DNA of 64,000 nucleotides. Origin: Zopfochytrium polystomum (Eukaryota; Chytridiomycota; Chytridiomycetes; Chytridiales; Chytridiaceae). This document shows, piece by piece, positions 32,698 to 41,944 of this stretch (its first letter is position 1; each line of letters begins with the position of its first letter). The notes below the pieces were generated by a model that saw only the letters and a list, made by a program, of their open reading frames with translations, ran no database searches and was not told the origin of the DNA. Both the position numbers and the translations under genes were made by a program. The stretch lies in the NCBI GenBank assembly GCA_025765615.1, contig JAIVFJ010000133.1:62001-126000 (forward strand). Reading direction: 5' to 3'.

Positions 32698-32705
32698 AAT
32701 TTATA
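32698..32705 (-). promoter_or_regulatory. TATA-box candidate of array copy 1
   Basis: TATAAATT on the gene strand, in an AT-rich patch within GC-richer surroundings, about 125 bp upstream of the start codon. Confidence 0.4.
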
Positions 32706-33560
32706 GGAGGCGCGGGGCATGCAGGAGTGTGGGGTCGCCCGCATTCTTCCAAATTTGGAAAGGCTATGGTAAACATCGGTCACCTGTCTTAATTACCCTG
32801 AAAACGTCCCTGTCCGATAACGATAAGCAGCTCCAAATGAAAGTGGGGAAGCAAGACAAGATGATTAGTAACGGTTTTTGATGCAGGTTCCGACGACACC
32901 GCTGACCCACTTTCGGTGTCTGTCCCACTCCCGTTATCAGCCATGCCGATGAGAAGTGGTGGCTGGCGTCAAAACTCCGTCTTTTTGTCTCGCCTTCTTA
33001 GATTATCGGACTCCAGTAAAGTACTTTAAAAGGGGTTGTCAGCCCTCCCACAAGCCCACCAACGAGAAGGCAGGCGCGCAAGGAATTAGGCAACTTTTGT
33101 CAGAAAGTCTTCTTGAAACGCGTTTCAGGCAGCGAGTTTTGGACACTTAGAGGATGTAGTGCAGGCTTCAAAGTGTAAGCCAGCATGCATGGCGGCAGCG
33201 GCGACTCGGGGTGGAGCTGCGCGGACGCGAGCTTCAGGCACTGCACAGAGGTCAACACCGTAGTAGCCGGAAAGAGAGGAGGTTATGTATTCTCAGTGGC
33301 AATGAGCGCGTGGGAGCAGGTGCTTTGGAGAGCCGGTACACGCTGAGTGAAATCGGACTCACGATTATGAAGGATCTCGGGCGAGTTCAGCCGGAAATTG
33401 AAAGCAATCGGTTGCGGATATTACAGCAGTCATATCCTCACGCACTGCACAAGCAACAGTCCGAGGACCAGCACACAAAGGCTTGCTTTGCCATTGCTTA
33501 CAAGATGTAAACAATTTAAAAGACATAATTATGATCAAAATGAAGAGAGGTAGCATCATC

Positions 33561-33647
33561 GGACTTATAGCTCAGTGGTAGAGCGGTCGACTGCAGTCCC
33601 AAGGACAAGGTATCGACAGGTCGCCGGATCAACCCCGGCTGGGTCCT
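33561..33647 (+). tRNA. tRNA-Cys(GCA) with a 15-nt intron
   Basis: Folds as a cloverleaf. Acceptor stem GGACTTA/TGGGTCC (two G-T pairs); D arm GCTC-AGTGGTA-GAGC; anticodon stem GTCGA/TCGAC with loop CTGCAG...A and anticodon GCA; a 15-nt insert (TCCCAAGGACAAGGT) after position 37, the canonical intron site; variable AGGTC; T arm GCCGG/CCGGC; discriminator T, typical for tRNA-Cys. The T loop reads ATCAACC, with A instead of T at position 54. It sits between copies 1 and 2 of the surface-protein array. Confidence 0.88.
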
Positions 33648-34075
33648 CTCTCTGCCAAAATGTGGGCATTTGCTTAATTGCCACCTGAATCTTCTTGGGG
33701 GAAGATATTTGATTGCACCATTTTCTTGGTCTCACGTTGGGGGAGAAAGCACTGTCGTGTTTCGCAAGCCATTGATTTGGCCAGAAATAGGCGCGCAGGC
33801 CACTATTTATTTCTCCTCCGCTCCCTCCTTCTCAACGACAAACAGCGGATTGGGAACTCCTCCCCTTCACTGTTTAGTGCTACTGCTGGTGCTGCCCCCC
33901 CGCACCAGCACCAGTCGCAGGGCTCGCACCCTCCTGACTCGCCTGCAGCCGCGCCAGGCGGTCCTTGTTGCGTTTGGCCAGCACGCGCAGTGTCGTGGCG
34001 ATAGACGGGAAGGTGGGAATGGCAGTTTCACTTCAAAAAAGAATAAACGGAAAACGGGAGGCCGGTGGGGGAAAA

Positions 34076-34654
34076 TCACAGGAACAGGGCGGCGACACCG
34101 ACAGCGGCCGCCAAGAAGCCCGCAGAGGCGACGCCGCTGCTGGATGCAGCGGAGTAGACAATGTTGGAATCGTTCTTGGAGTACGTGTTCTTGGCTGCGT
34201 ACTGGGTGGTGGTCGCGGCGGCCTTGCTGCCGGTTGAGGCCGGGGTGGAGTCGCCGCAGACGGGGGTGTAGTCGCCAGACTGGGCTGCCTTGCTGCTGGT
34301 GGAGGCGGGCGGGGTGCTGCTAGAGGGCGGTACCACGTAGTAGCCAGCCGTGGTTGACGGGCCGTTGTGGCCGCCGGTGGACGTGGGGGGCTTGTCGCCG
34401 CCGTAATTGGCCGGGGTAGTCGAGTCGTTGGCTGGCTGTTGTTGCCGCCCGTGGAGGTCTTGCTGGCACCGTATCCCTCGGGAGGGGTCATGCTCTCGAC
34501 GATCGTGCGTGTGGAGACGTCACCTCCATATTTGCCCGGGGTGGACGTGAAAGAGCCCGCCTTGGAGCTGGTGCTTGTTCTCGTCGGCGCCGTAGTAGCC
34601 GGCCTGGGCGACCAAGGCGAAGGCGAGGACGGCGGAGGCGACAGCGAACTTCAT
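34076..34654 (-). pseudogene. Array copy 2: GPI-anchor-like surface protein, two frameshifts
   Basis: The ATG at 34654 gives a signal peptide (MKFAVASAVLAFALVAQA) and the family start GYYGADENK, then the frame breaks at about 34566-34580 (one extra base) and shortly meets a stop. Family sequence resumes in the next frame (FTSTPGKYGGDVSTR, TPPEGYGASKTSTGGNN) and shifts again at about 34420-34445 (one base missing), after which NYGGDKPPTSTGG, GYYVVPPSS, YTPVCGD and the complete C-terminal core AAKNTYSKNDSNIVYSAA plus tail VASAGFLAAAVGVAALFL are intact to the stop. Closest in layout to copy 3. Either a recent pseudogene or two assembly indels. Confidence 0.7.
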
Positions 34655-35839
34655 CTATATTGCGGTTGGAGCTCGGATTTGCGGGCTGCTTGTTCTATGT
34701 AGGCTTACGTGTTTGAAGTGACACAGTTGCCTCGAAGATCGCTGTGCTTTTGTGATGGTGGAAACTGCGGGACAGACAGGCAAACGGAGGTAAGGTTGGA
34801 TGCAAGGCGGAGGCCAGCCGCGTGGAAGAGGTCGGCCCAGCAACAGATGTAAATAATTGCCTCCCTCTCCTCGACAAGCGACGACATTGAGGCCCGTCTT
34901 CCCTAAGTTCTTAGTCAGCGCTTCGCGGAAAAGCATGCTCGCGGACCTGATCTGGGGCGACCGCTGACCCATTCTTGGGTGAAGCTGTTGACTGCGACGA
35001 CCCAGATATGGCCCCAGAAAACGGACCGCTTGCCAAATGAGGTCATCGAGGAGTCCATCGTTCTGTCAGCAATGACGGCGATGCCATTGTATCTGCGGTA
35101 AAAGAGGGAATGGTTGCAATGGCTGATGCCTTCATGCAGATGGGTAAACCTGGCATTCTGATCCCGCGCTGGACGTCGTAGTGAATACATGGTTTTTTCA
35201 CAATCGGCGTGTTGATCAAGCCCTAGGAGAAATCCTTCGCCAACAGTCTGTTGGCGGTACGGTCCGCTATAAGTATGTAGTATTTTCGTCGGAACAGATG
35301 GGCCTGTCTCGAAAGCTGGATGAAAGCAAGACACTCACGCCCTCGTGTGCTCCTGCAAAAATTGCACGTGCGCGCACGTGTGAGACATTGTTGGGCGGTA
35401 CGGATTGTATTTGGAAACGGGATTTACATAGGCAAGGAGAGGAGGAGGAGGAGGAGGGGGAAGTGAGAGAAGAAGCAAAAGGGAGAGTGAGGGGCGATGC
35501 TCATTAAGCTTGTCGCGCCATGCATACAAACCAAAGGGAGTGTGCCCCTTCTAGTCCAGTTCGGGGAGATTACGAGGGGCCTCAGGAAAGTGAGAGGTAA
35601 AGGGATACGATGCAGTTGTAGAAACTGTAAAGGGAATAGAGGATGCGGAAAGTCAAGCTTGGGCTTGACCACTCATAGATAAACGGACGTGAGAGTTGCG
35701 GAAGAGAGAGCTGCTGGTAAAAGGGAAGGGAAGCGCGAAATCCTCATTCAAATAGGGAACCGACCACCGCTCGCCGAACGACCGAATTTCGCTGGAAACG
35801 ACAAACAGGTGTCGAACTCAGCGGGAGCGATTTGTTCGC
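34655..35839. other. Spacer between array copies 2 and 3
   Basis: It includes sequence upstream of copy 2 (about 34700-34790) that is clearly related to the region upstream of copy 3. A 139-codon minus-strand frame at 34915-35334 has no motif I recognise and is not claimed as a gene. Confidence 0.55.
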
Positions 35840-36436
35840 TCACAGGAAGAGAGCAGCGACACCGACGGCGGCAGCCAAGAAGCTCGCCGAGGCGACGCCG
35901 TTGCTGGACGCAGCGGAGTAGACAATGTTGGAGTCGTTCTTGGAGTACGTGTTCTTTGCGGCGTACGCAGTGGTGCTGGGGCCGTTCTTGCCGCCGGTCG
36001 GAGTCGGAGTGGCGTCGCCGCAGGCCGGGGTGTAGGTGTCGGAGGGGGCGGCCTTGCTGCCGGTGGAGGTGGGCGGGGTGCTCGAAGGCGGGGCGACGTA
36101 GTAGCCGGCCGGGGTGGAGCTGGTGGACGGGCCGTTGTTGCCACCGGTGGACGTGTTGGGCTTGTCGCCGCCGTAGTTGGCGGGGGTGGTCGACGACGTC
36201 GACGGGCCGTTGTTGCCGCCCGTGGAGGTCTTGCTGCCGTAGCCCTCGGGCGGGGTCAGGCCGGTCTCGTCGATCTTGGAGCCCGTCTCATGATCACCTC
36301 CGTATTTGCCCGGGGTGGTGGACGTGAAAGAGCCCGACTTGGAGCTGGAGGAGGGCTTGTTCTCGTCGGCGCCGTAGTAGTCGGCTTGGGCGACCGAGGC
36401 GAAGGCGAGGATGGCGGCGGCGACGATGAACTTCAT
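35840..36436 (-). CDS. Array copy 3: GPI-anchor-like secreted protein, 198 aa
   Basis: Signal peptide MKFIVAAAILAFASVAQA, then DYYGADENKPSSSSK. A low-complexity middle follows with KYGGDHETGSK, TPPEGYGSKTSTGGNNGPST and two related units, ANYGGDKPNTSTGGNNGPST and GYYVAPPSSTPPTSTGSKAA. The conserved core is YTPACGDATPTPTGGKNGPS with the only cysteine of the mature protein, then AYAAKNTYSKNDSNIVYSAA, and a C-terminal hydrophobic tail ASASFLAAAVGVAALFL preceded by small residues (a GPI-signal pattern). The mature chain is rich in Gly/Ser/Thr/Asn/Pro and should be disordered and heavily O-glycosylatable. No named domain recognised. It shares upstream DNA with copy 2. Confidence 0.8.
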   Translation of the reverse strand: MKFIVAAAILAFASVAQADYYGADENKPSSSSKSGSFTSTTPGKYGGDHETGSKIDETGLTPPEGYGSKTSTGGNNGPSTSSTTPANYGGDKPNTSTGGNNGPSTSSTPAGYYVAPPSSTPPTSTGSKAAPSDTYTPACGDATPTPTGGKNGPSTTAYAAKNTYSKNDSNIVYSAASSNGVASASFLAAAVGVAALFL

Positions 36437-37298
36437 CTTCTTTGCGGTTGGTGGTTGGGGTTGGAGGGTGTGGGTTTTCGGAATGATTTTATCAATGATC
36501 TATATCAGCTCTAAGTGTTTGAGAAAGTGACGCAGTTGCCTCGAAGATCATTTTGCTTTTGTACTGGTGGAAAGCGGCGGCGGCAAGACAGGCAAGCCAC
36601 GCTTTGTTCCAGAAGAGGTCGGGCCGGCAAGGCCCGACGGTTGTTAGCAGTCTTTGTTTCCTTTTCTGGAGCGTCTCTCCCCCTCGCCGCTGGGAGACAT
36701 GTGACGGCATGGATGTGAGGAGGCCTGTCTTGCCCTGCGCCAGCGAGACAGACCATTTCGCAAGAAGACTGCAACATGCTGGTGTACTGTTTTGCTGTCC
36801 GATATACTGCACATCGGACTTCGGGGCTGGCCACTCGTCGGTTGAATCTATTTCTCCGGTCCAGTTATCTGTCCTACCTCAAACTTCCTTCGAGCAATTA
36901 ATAGTTCTAACACAAACTTAAAAACACCCAGGCGCTGAGGGTGGGGCCGCACGCATGGCTGGGACCAGAAAATAATTTGCTTCACAGTAAATTCCCCAAG
37001 CAACACAAAGGGCGCTCTCCACCAAGTTCGAGAAATACAAAGAAAAAAAGATTGTGAACCGACGGCCCGGATAAATGCGGGCCGAAGAGAACCTTCCAAA
37101 TTTGGCCATCTGCGTTGCAAGGGGACAGTGACATTCAACGCCTTCATGGGTTTCATCTCTTGCTGGCTTCTCTCGCGATGCAGGCGAAGCCGGCGGCCAT
37201 CTGCGCGTTCGTTGTTTGGTGAAGTTTCGCCCCTCTGCCTCATCGAGCGCACCACAGTCGGGAAAGGACGAACTGTGCTCGCAAAGGGTAACGACATC

Positions 37299-37341
37299 AA
37301 ATAAAAAAAAATTAAAAAATAAAAAATAAAAAATAAAAAAT
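37299..37341. repeat. (AAAAAT)n-like AT-rich repeat
   Basis: Tandem A5-6T units within the gene-poor island, the most AT-rich short stretch of the window. Confidence 0.85.
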
Positions 37342-38261
37342 TGCTCGTGGCGCCCACCGCAGTTCTGACAAAAAATATCGATATCAAGAGCCAAGAACGC
37401 TTGTCACCGCCAAAGCTTACAGTGCCAGGCTATTGAAGCAAGGTGCCACGAGATGGTTTCCGTGAACAGTTGTCCAACAGATGGGCTTGGAGCTAGTGAT
37501 GAGCGATAGTAGGAGTGATATGAACCGAGAGGACGTTCAGCCCGCTTCCGTGCTCCCCGGCGGGAAATATAACCCGATCGCAACAGGCGGAGGCCTCCAC
37601 ACCGTGGGCAATAGACCGAATGGCAGCGTTGGGAGAGATAGTCATGTGGGCGTGTAGAATTGAGCACCTGACTTTACCTGCCTTCCACAACCGCCAGCAA
37701 AACAGGCTGCCACCACCACCTCCGCCAAAGAAAAAAAAAGCAGGCTGCTTTGTGCTAGTATTTTGTCTCGCCGACGGACACTTTTTTCTGACCGTGAGGG
37801 CGACTGCGGATAATTTTTTTGGTGAGAACGACGCAATGGGTGGAGGGATGCGGCCACACGGACTCATGGCCAAATCTGGAAACTTATTCAATTTGTCTCG
37901 CGTCGAACCTTCTTTACAACGAGGGCTGGTTTTCCGCCATACATTGGTATCAGAGAGAGCGTGAGAGGAAATCCCCGCAACAGCTGTCGCTGTCTTCGGC
38001 CAAGCGAACGGTCCTGTTCGCAGGTGTACTTGTCTGTCGGAAGGCCATTGTTGGCTTGCAGAGTCAAGACAATCATCAGAGCAGTTCGTGACAGTCACCC
38101 ATCTCCTCAGGAGAGAAACAAACAGGGCTCGCGACGGGCATTTTCTGTTTCGCACAAACTTTGATTGAAGCCAAAAGTCACGCGAGGGGCACGAATCTTT
38201 TACTTCGTTCGAGGAGTGAAAAAGTAGAAACTGGGCTTTAAACGAAATGTACGCGATAGTC

Positions 38262-38333
38262 CTCCCCGGCGGGGAATCGAACCCCGATCGCCACCGTGAG
38301 AGGGTGAAATCTTAACCATTAGACGACCGAGGA
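38262..38333 (-). tRNA. tRNA-Glu(CTC)
   Basis: A 72-nt cloverleaf on the minus strand. Acceptor TCCTCGG/CCGGGGA with discriminator G; anticodon stem TCACC/GGTGG with loop CTCTCAC, giving anticodon CTC; T arm CGGGG-TTCGATT-CCCCG. No intron. Strong match to eukaryotic tRNA-Glu (the 3' half GGGGTTCGATTCCCCG is typical). It lies between array copies 3 and 4. Confidence 0.93.
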
Positions 38334-39221
38334 CCCGTACTCGGGACCCGAACTCAAAACTTCTTACTTCATATTTTTCACAAATTGTCGACTCTTTAAT
38401 ACTCCGGCCATGGACGTTGCAGCCTCCCCTCGTTCGCCAGGGTGAATGACTGCGGAAAGCAGCCGCAGTCGCCAGTGGTCGCTGCGGTGGACGATACTAG
38501 CGTTGACCAGGACGGTGGGTTAAGGCAGAGATGGGCGATCGTCGCTAAACGCTTTAGCGAAAATGGGAGCGGTTGCAGAAATCTTCATACTGATGCGATG
38601 AAGAAAGGAAGAATTGCGGAACAGCGAACTGCGAGTCGTTGCCTGCTTAAGAGAACGAGCACAGTTCCATTGTCACCTTTGTAAGCATGCCAAACGCAAA
38701 CGACTTTTCTCCGTGTCTCTCCTGCACTGTCTTCCTGATTGAGTCAGACCTGTTCCTGCGGCGCACACGCGGCAAGGCATTCAAGCACACAAAAAAGTAG
38801 AGAGCAAGACGGTGTATTCAAGCTCGTCCAGGAATCCAGGAAACCAGAGCAGGGGAATTGTGAGATCGTAGACCGAGGGAAATGAGAGGAAGTAACAGGA
38901 GAAGCGCCTGGACTGCCAAAGTCATTGATTATCGCAAGCGAAAAGGCTGTCCAAAGGGGGATTCGAGAAGGGAGGGATACTTTACCGTTCGGGCTTGCCA
39001 AACAGTCTTCAGGGAATTGAGTAGGAACGGGAAGCGAGAGGGTCGGGGAAAGGAAGGTGCATGAAAGCCAAAAGCAATCACCAGCGCAACAGGAACATGG
39101 AAAAGAGAGAAGCCGCGAACGAGGAAAGAACACCGTCAACAACGCGCAAAACGAAACGGGAAAGTGGGGGGGAACAACACCAACTTTTAAAAGATGTCAG
39201 TGATGGTGGAACGCCGATTAT

Positions 39222-39914
39222 TTACAAGAAGAGAGCCGCAACGCCGACCGCGGCAGCCACGAAGCCCGCCGAGGCGACGCTGTTCCCCGTCGCAGCCGAA
39301 TAGACGATGTTCGAGTCGTTCTTGGAGTACGTGTTCTTGGCAGCGTACGCGGTGGTGCTCGGGCCGTTCTTCCCGCCGGTCGGGGACGGGGTAGCGTCGC
39401 CGCACGCCGGGGTGTAGCCGTCCGACGGTGCTGCCTTGCTGCTGGTTGAAGCAGGCGGGGTGCTAGCGGGCGGGGCGACGTAGTATCCGCCGTTGTTGTT
39501 GTTAGTCGACGGGCCGCTGCTGCCTCCGTGGGACTTGCCGTCTTCGTCGGGGTAAATCGAAACCGACGTGCCGTAGTTACCTCCGGCGCCGCCGCCTTCC
39601 CCAGGCTTGATGGACGGAACGCTGCTGGCGGCGGCGGTGGTGACGGTGGTGGCCTGCTTGCCGCCTTCGGCCGGGTAGATGGAGTGGCTGTAGCCGCCGC
39701 TTGCGGTGGCGGGTGACTTCCCGTCGTCGCCTGGCTTGATGGACGGGCCGTATCCCTCGCCTGGCTTGATGGAGGGAGCCCCGTTGGCACTGGTCGTGAT
39801 GGTGACAGGGGCCCCGCCGTCCTCACCAGGCTTGATGGACGGGTCGACACCGTAGTAGGATGCTTGTGCGACGGCCGCGAAAGCGAGGATGGCGGTGGCA
39901 AGAGCGAGTTGCAT
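39222..39914 (-). CDS. Array copy 4: GPI-anchor-like secreted protein with SIKPGE repeats, 230 aa
   Basis: Signal peptide MQLALATAILAFAAVAQA, then SYYGVDPSIKPGEDGG. The middle region differs from its neighbours: it carries several copies of PSIKPG[ED] (PSIKPGEDGG, PSIKPGEGYG, PSIKPGDDGK, PSIKPGEGGG) and related SIYP[AD]E units, giving an acidic repeat. The C-terminal half is the common family core: GGYYVAPPASTPPASTSSK, YTPACGDATPSPTGGKNGPS with the single Cys, AYAAKNTYSKNDSNIVYSAA and hydrophobic tail VASAGFVAAAVGVAALFL. A TATA-like element (TATAAATA) lies about 80 bp upstream of the ATG. It shows that the variable part changes while the core stays nearly fixed. Confidence 0.8.
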   Translation of the reverse strand: MQLALATAILAFAAVAQASYYGVDPSIKPGEDGGAPVTITTSANGAPSIKPGEGYGPSIKPGDDGKSPATASGGYSHSIYPAEGGKQATTVTTAAASSVPSIKPGEGGGAGGNYGTSVSIYPDEDGKSHGGSSGPSTNNNNGGYYVAPPASTPPASTSSKAAPSDGYTPACGDATPSPTGGKNGPSTTAYAAKNTYSKNDSNIVYSAATGNSVASAGFVAAAVGVAALFL

Positions 39915-41133
39915 TTTGTGATGCTTACAGGTCTATGAAAATGTCTATGTAAAGGGTGGAGCAGATTGTTATGAAAGTTACGAGAAGTGCGGTATTTATA
40001 CGGAGGCTTTTGAAGTGGCCCATGATGACGAACAGAAGTGATCGTCGAAGACAGGCAAACATGGAGACAGACTCGGAGACAGTCTCCTCAGAGTCCTTTC
40101 TCCAGGAAAAGGAAGTTGTGGGGAGAGGAAAAGTGCCAAAAAGCACTTTGTGGCTCGGCACGAAGCGGCGGAGCAATGCATATCGAAAAGTGGTGCAAGG
40201 TCAGCTCTGGAAGACAGTCATGAAATAGGTAGCAGATTGTTTCTGTGTGGGCGCGTGGATAGAGGGGCAATGCAGATCCTTGGCCCATTAACAATGGACA
40301 TGACTGAAAGGAGGAGAGGACTATGCAGAAAACAGTACCAGCAAAAGCTTTCCGCATCCACTCCCACATCCCGCTCGCACCCTCGCTGTAGGAGCCGCTG
40401 CAGGAGACAACATTTGTATTCAGTTGCTACTTTGACGTTCATCTGCCGTTCTGTTGGTCTGTTCCTTCCTTCCTTCCTTTACACTCTTCTCATTTCTTTT
40501 AACTTTTTTCGCTGTTACACGGGGATGGTTTTTGTCAGATTGGGTGGCAATCCAGTTTCTGGTTTTTGCGCCGTTTTTGGCAAGCCACGAGGTATTGGAC
40601 AAATAAGGCAACTTTTGTTGACGCATGGCGCACATGTCTTCGTTTGTGGATGGGTGAAGTCTGGCGGGCCCGGTCATCTAATGGAGAGCGTATGTATTTT
40701 GGTGCAGACCTTGACCCAGGAACAGAGCAAGTGAATAGAGGTGGTGGAGGGAAACGAGATAACTAAAAAGGGAAGCTCATGTGAACAGAACATGTGGAAG
40801 CAGTGTCTGATCAGCGGAGGGAAACGAGAAGGGATAGATTAGACGCCATCCAGGAGAGACGGAAGGCAGAGTCGTCTAGGAATCGAGAAATGAGTCTACC
40901 GAATGGGAAGAGAGGAGAGAGAGAGCAGGGAAGAGAGCGCGGTCGCATTGCGAGCCGATCATCTGGATTGGAGAGGAGGTAAGGGAAATTGAGAAATAGA
41001 TAGGGAGGCGCGAGTTCCTAGGCACTCAGGTGGACCAAAAACACAGTTCAAAGAATAAGAAAAAAGTGGGTAAGGTCACTTCAAACCGACACTTCGAGGC
41101 GCAGATTGAAAGCCCAGTGGGTACTTGGTTTCT
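39915..41133. other. Spacer between array copies 4 and 5
   Basis: Holds the copy 4 promoter and unstructured, partly purine-rich sequence. No gene seen. Confidence 0.55.
39993..40000 (-). promoter_or_regulatory. TATA-box candidate of array copy 4
   Basis: TATAAATA on the gene strand, about 80 bp upstream of the start codon. Confidence 0.45.
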
Positions 41134-41805
41134 TTACAGGAACAGAGCCGCGACACCGACAGCGGCCGCCAGGAAGCTCGCAGAGGCGACGCCGTTGCTG
41201 GAGGCAGCGGAGTAGACAATGTTGGAGCTGTTCTGGGAGTACGTGTTCTTTGCGGCGTACGCACTGGTGCTGGGGCCGTTCTTGCCGCCGGTCGGGGTCG
41301 GGGTGGCGTCGCCGCAGGCCGGGGTGTAGTTGTCGGAGGGGGCGGCCTTGCTGCCGGTGGAGGTGGGCGGGGTGCTAGCGGGCGGGGCGACGTAGTAGCC
41401 GCCGTTGTTGGTGGATGGGCCGTTGTTGCCGCCGGTGGTGGCGGGGGGCTTGTCGCCTCCGTAGTCTCCCGGCTTGGTGGACGGGCCGTTGTTGCCGCCG
41501 GAGCTCGCGGGGGGCTTGTCGCCTCCGTAGTCTCCCGGCTTGGTGGACGGGCCGCCGTTGCCGCCGGAGCTCGCAGGGGGCTTGTCGCCTCCGTAGTCGC
41601 CGGGCTTGGTGGACGGGCCGCCGTTGCCGCCGGAGCTCGCGGGGGGCTTGTCGCCTCCGTAGTTCCCCGGGGCGGTGGTGGAGGGGCCCTTGTTGCCTCC
41701 GCTGCTGGAGGGCGAGGGAGACGCGCCGTAGTTGTCGGCGCCATAGTAGGCGGCCTGTGCGACAGAGGCGAAGGCAAGGATGGCAGCGGCGATGGAGAAC
41801 TTCAT
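41134..41805 (-). CDS. Array copy 5: GPI-anchor-like secreted protein with 22-residue tandem repeats, 223 aa
   Basis: Signal peptide MKFSIAAAILAFASVAQA, then AYYGADNYGASPSPSSSGG. The middle contains four near-identical 22-residue units (YGGDKPPASSGGNGGPST + KPGD), the last ones varying NG to NN and ASS to ATT. The conserved C-terminal core follows: GYYVAPPASTPPTSTGSKAA, YTPACGDATPTPTGGKNGPS with the only mature Cys, AYAAKNTYSQNSSNIVYSAA, and hydrophobic tail ASASFLAAAVGVAALFL with the GPI-signal pattern. A strong TATA (TATATAAA) and an adjacent CCAAT lie about 125-140 bp upstream. Best-preserved member of the array. Confidence 0.82.
   Translation of the reverse strand: MKFSIAAAILAFASVAQAAYYGADNYGASPSPSSSGGNKGPSTTAPGNYGGDKPPASSGGNGGPSTKPGDYGGDKPPASSGGNGGPSTKPGDYGGDKPPASSGGNNGPSTKPGDYGGDKPPATTGGNNGPSTNNGGYYVAPPASTPPTSTGSKAAPSDNYTPACGDATPTPTGGKNGPSTSAYAAKNTYSQNSSNIVYSAASSNGVASASFLAAAVGVAALFL
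41420..41690. repeat. Intragenic minisatellite, 66-bp unit, about 4 copies
   Basis: Inside array copy 5. Each 66-bp unit encodes one 22-residue GGDKPPASSGGNGGPSTKPG-type repeat; units differ by a few substitutions only, so copy number is probably variable between strains. Confidence 0.85.
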
Positions 41806-41926
41806 TGTGAAAGGAGGGTTTGTATTCTATAGAGATCTAAAAGGGGGGGGTGGGGCGGTTGTGTGTAAACAGGAGAGTGAAATGCGAAGGTGCGGGGCTG
41901 GAAGTCAGTACGAAGCTGTGGCGGGG

Positions 41927-41944
41927 TTTATATAGCAGACCAAT
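41927..41944 (-). promoter_or_regulatory. TATA box with adjacent CCAAT motif, array copy 5
   Basis: TATATAAA at 41934-41927 on the gene strand; a CCAAT motif (plus-strand orientation) starts at 41940. About 125 bp upstream of the ATG. Confidence 0.5.

Larger units (their letters stand above)
32575..34075. other. Spacer between array copies 1 and 2
   Basis: Apart from the TATA candidate and the tRNA-Cys gene, I see only short unconserved open frames. Confidence 0.55.
36437..39221. other. Spacer between array copies 3 and 4
   Basis: 2.8 kb. Contains the duplicated upstream block (about 36511-36600), an AT-rich hexamer repeat (about 37299-37341) and the tRNA-Glu gene. Other open frames are short and without recognisable motifs. 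Confidence 0.55.

Noticed and set aside
34915..35334. 139-codon frame in the island
   Set aside because: No signal peptide, domain or similarity to array members; it may be chance in a spacer.
36848..37394. Two overlapping minus-strand frames of about 160-180 codons
   Set aside because: They overlap in different frames, begin in an AT-rich repeat and show no recognisable motif.
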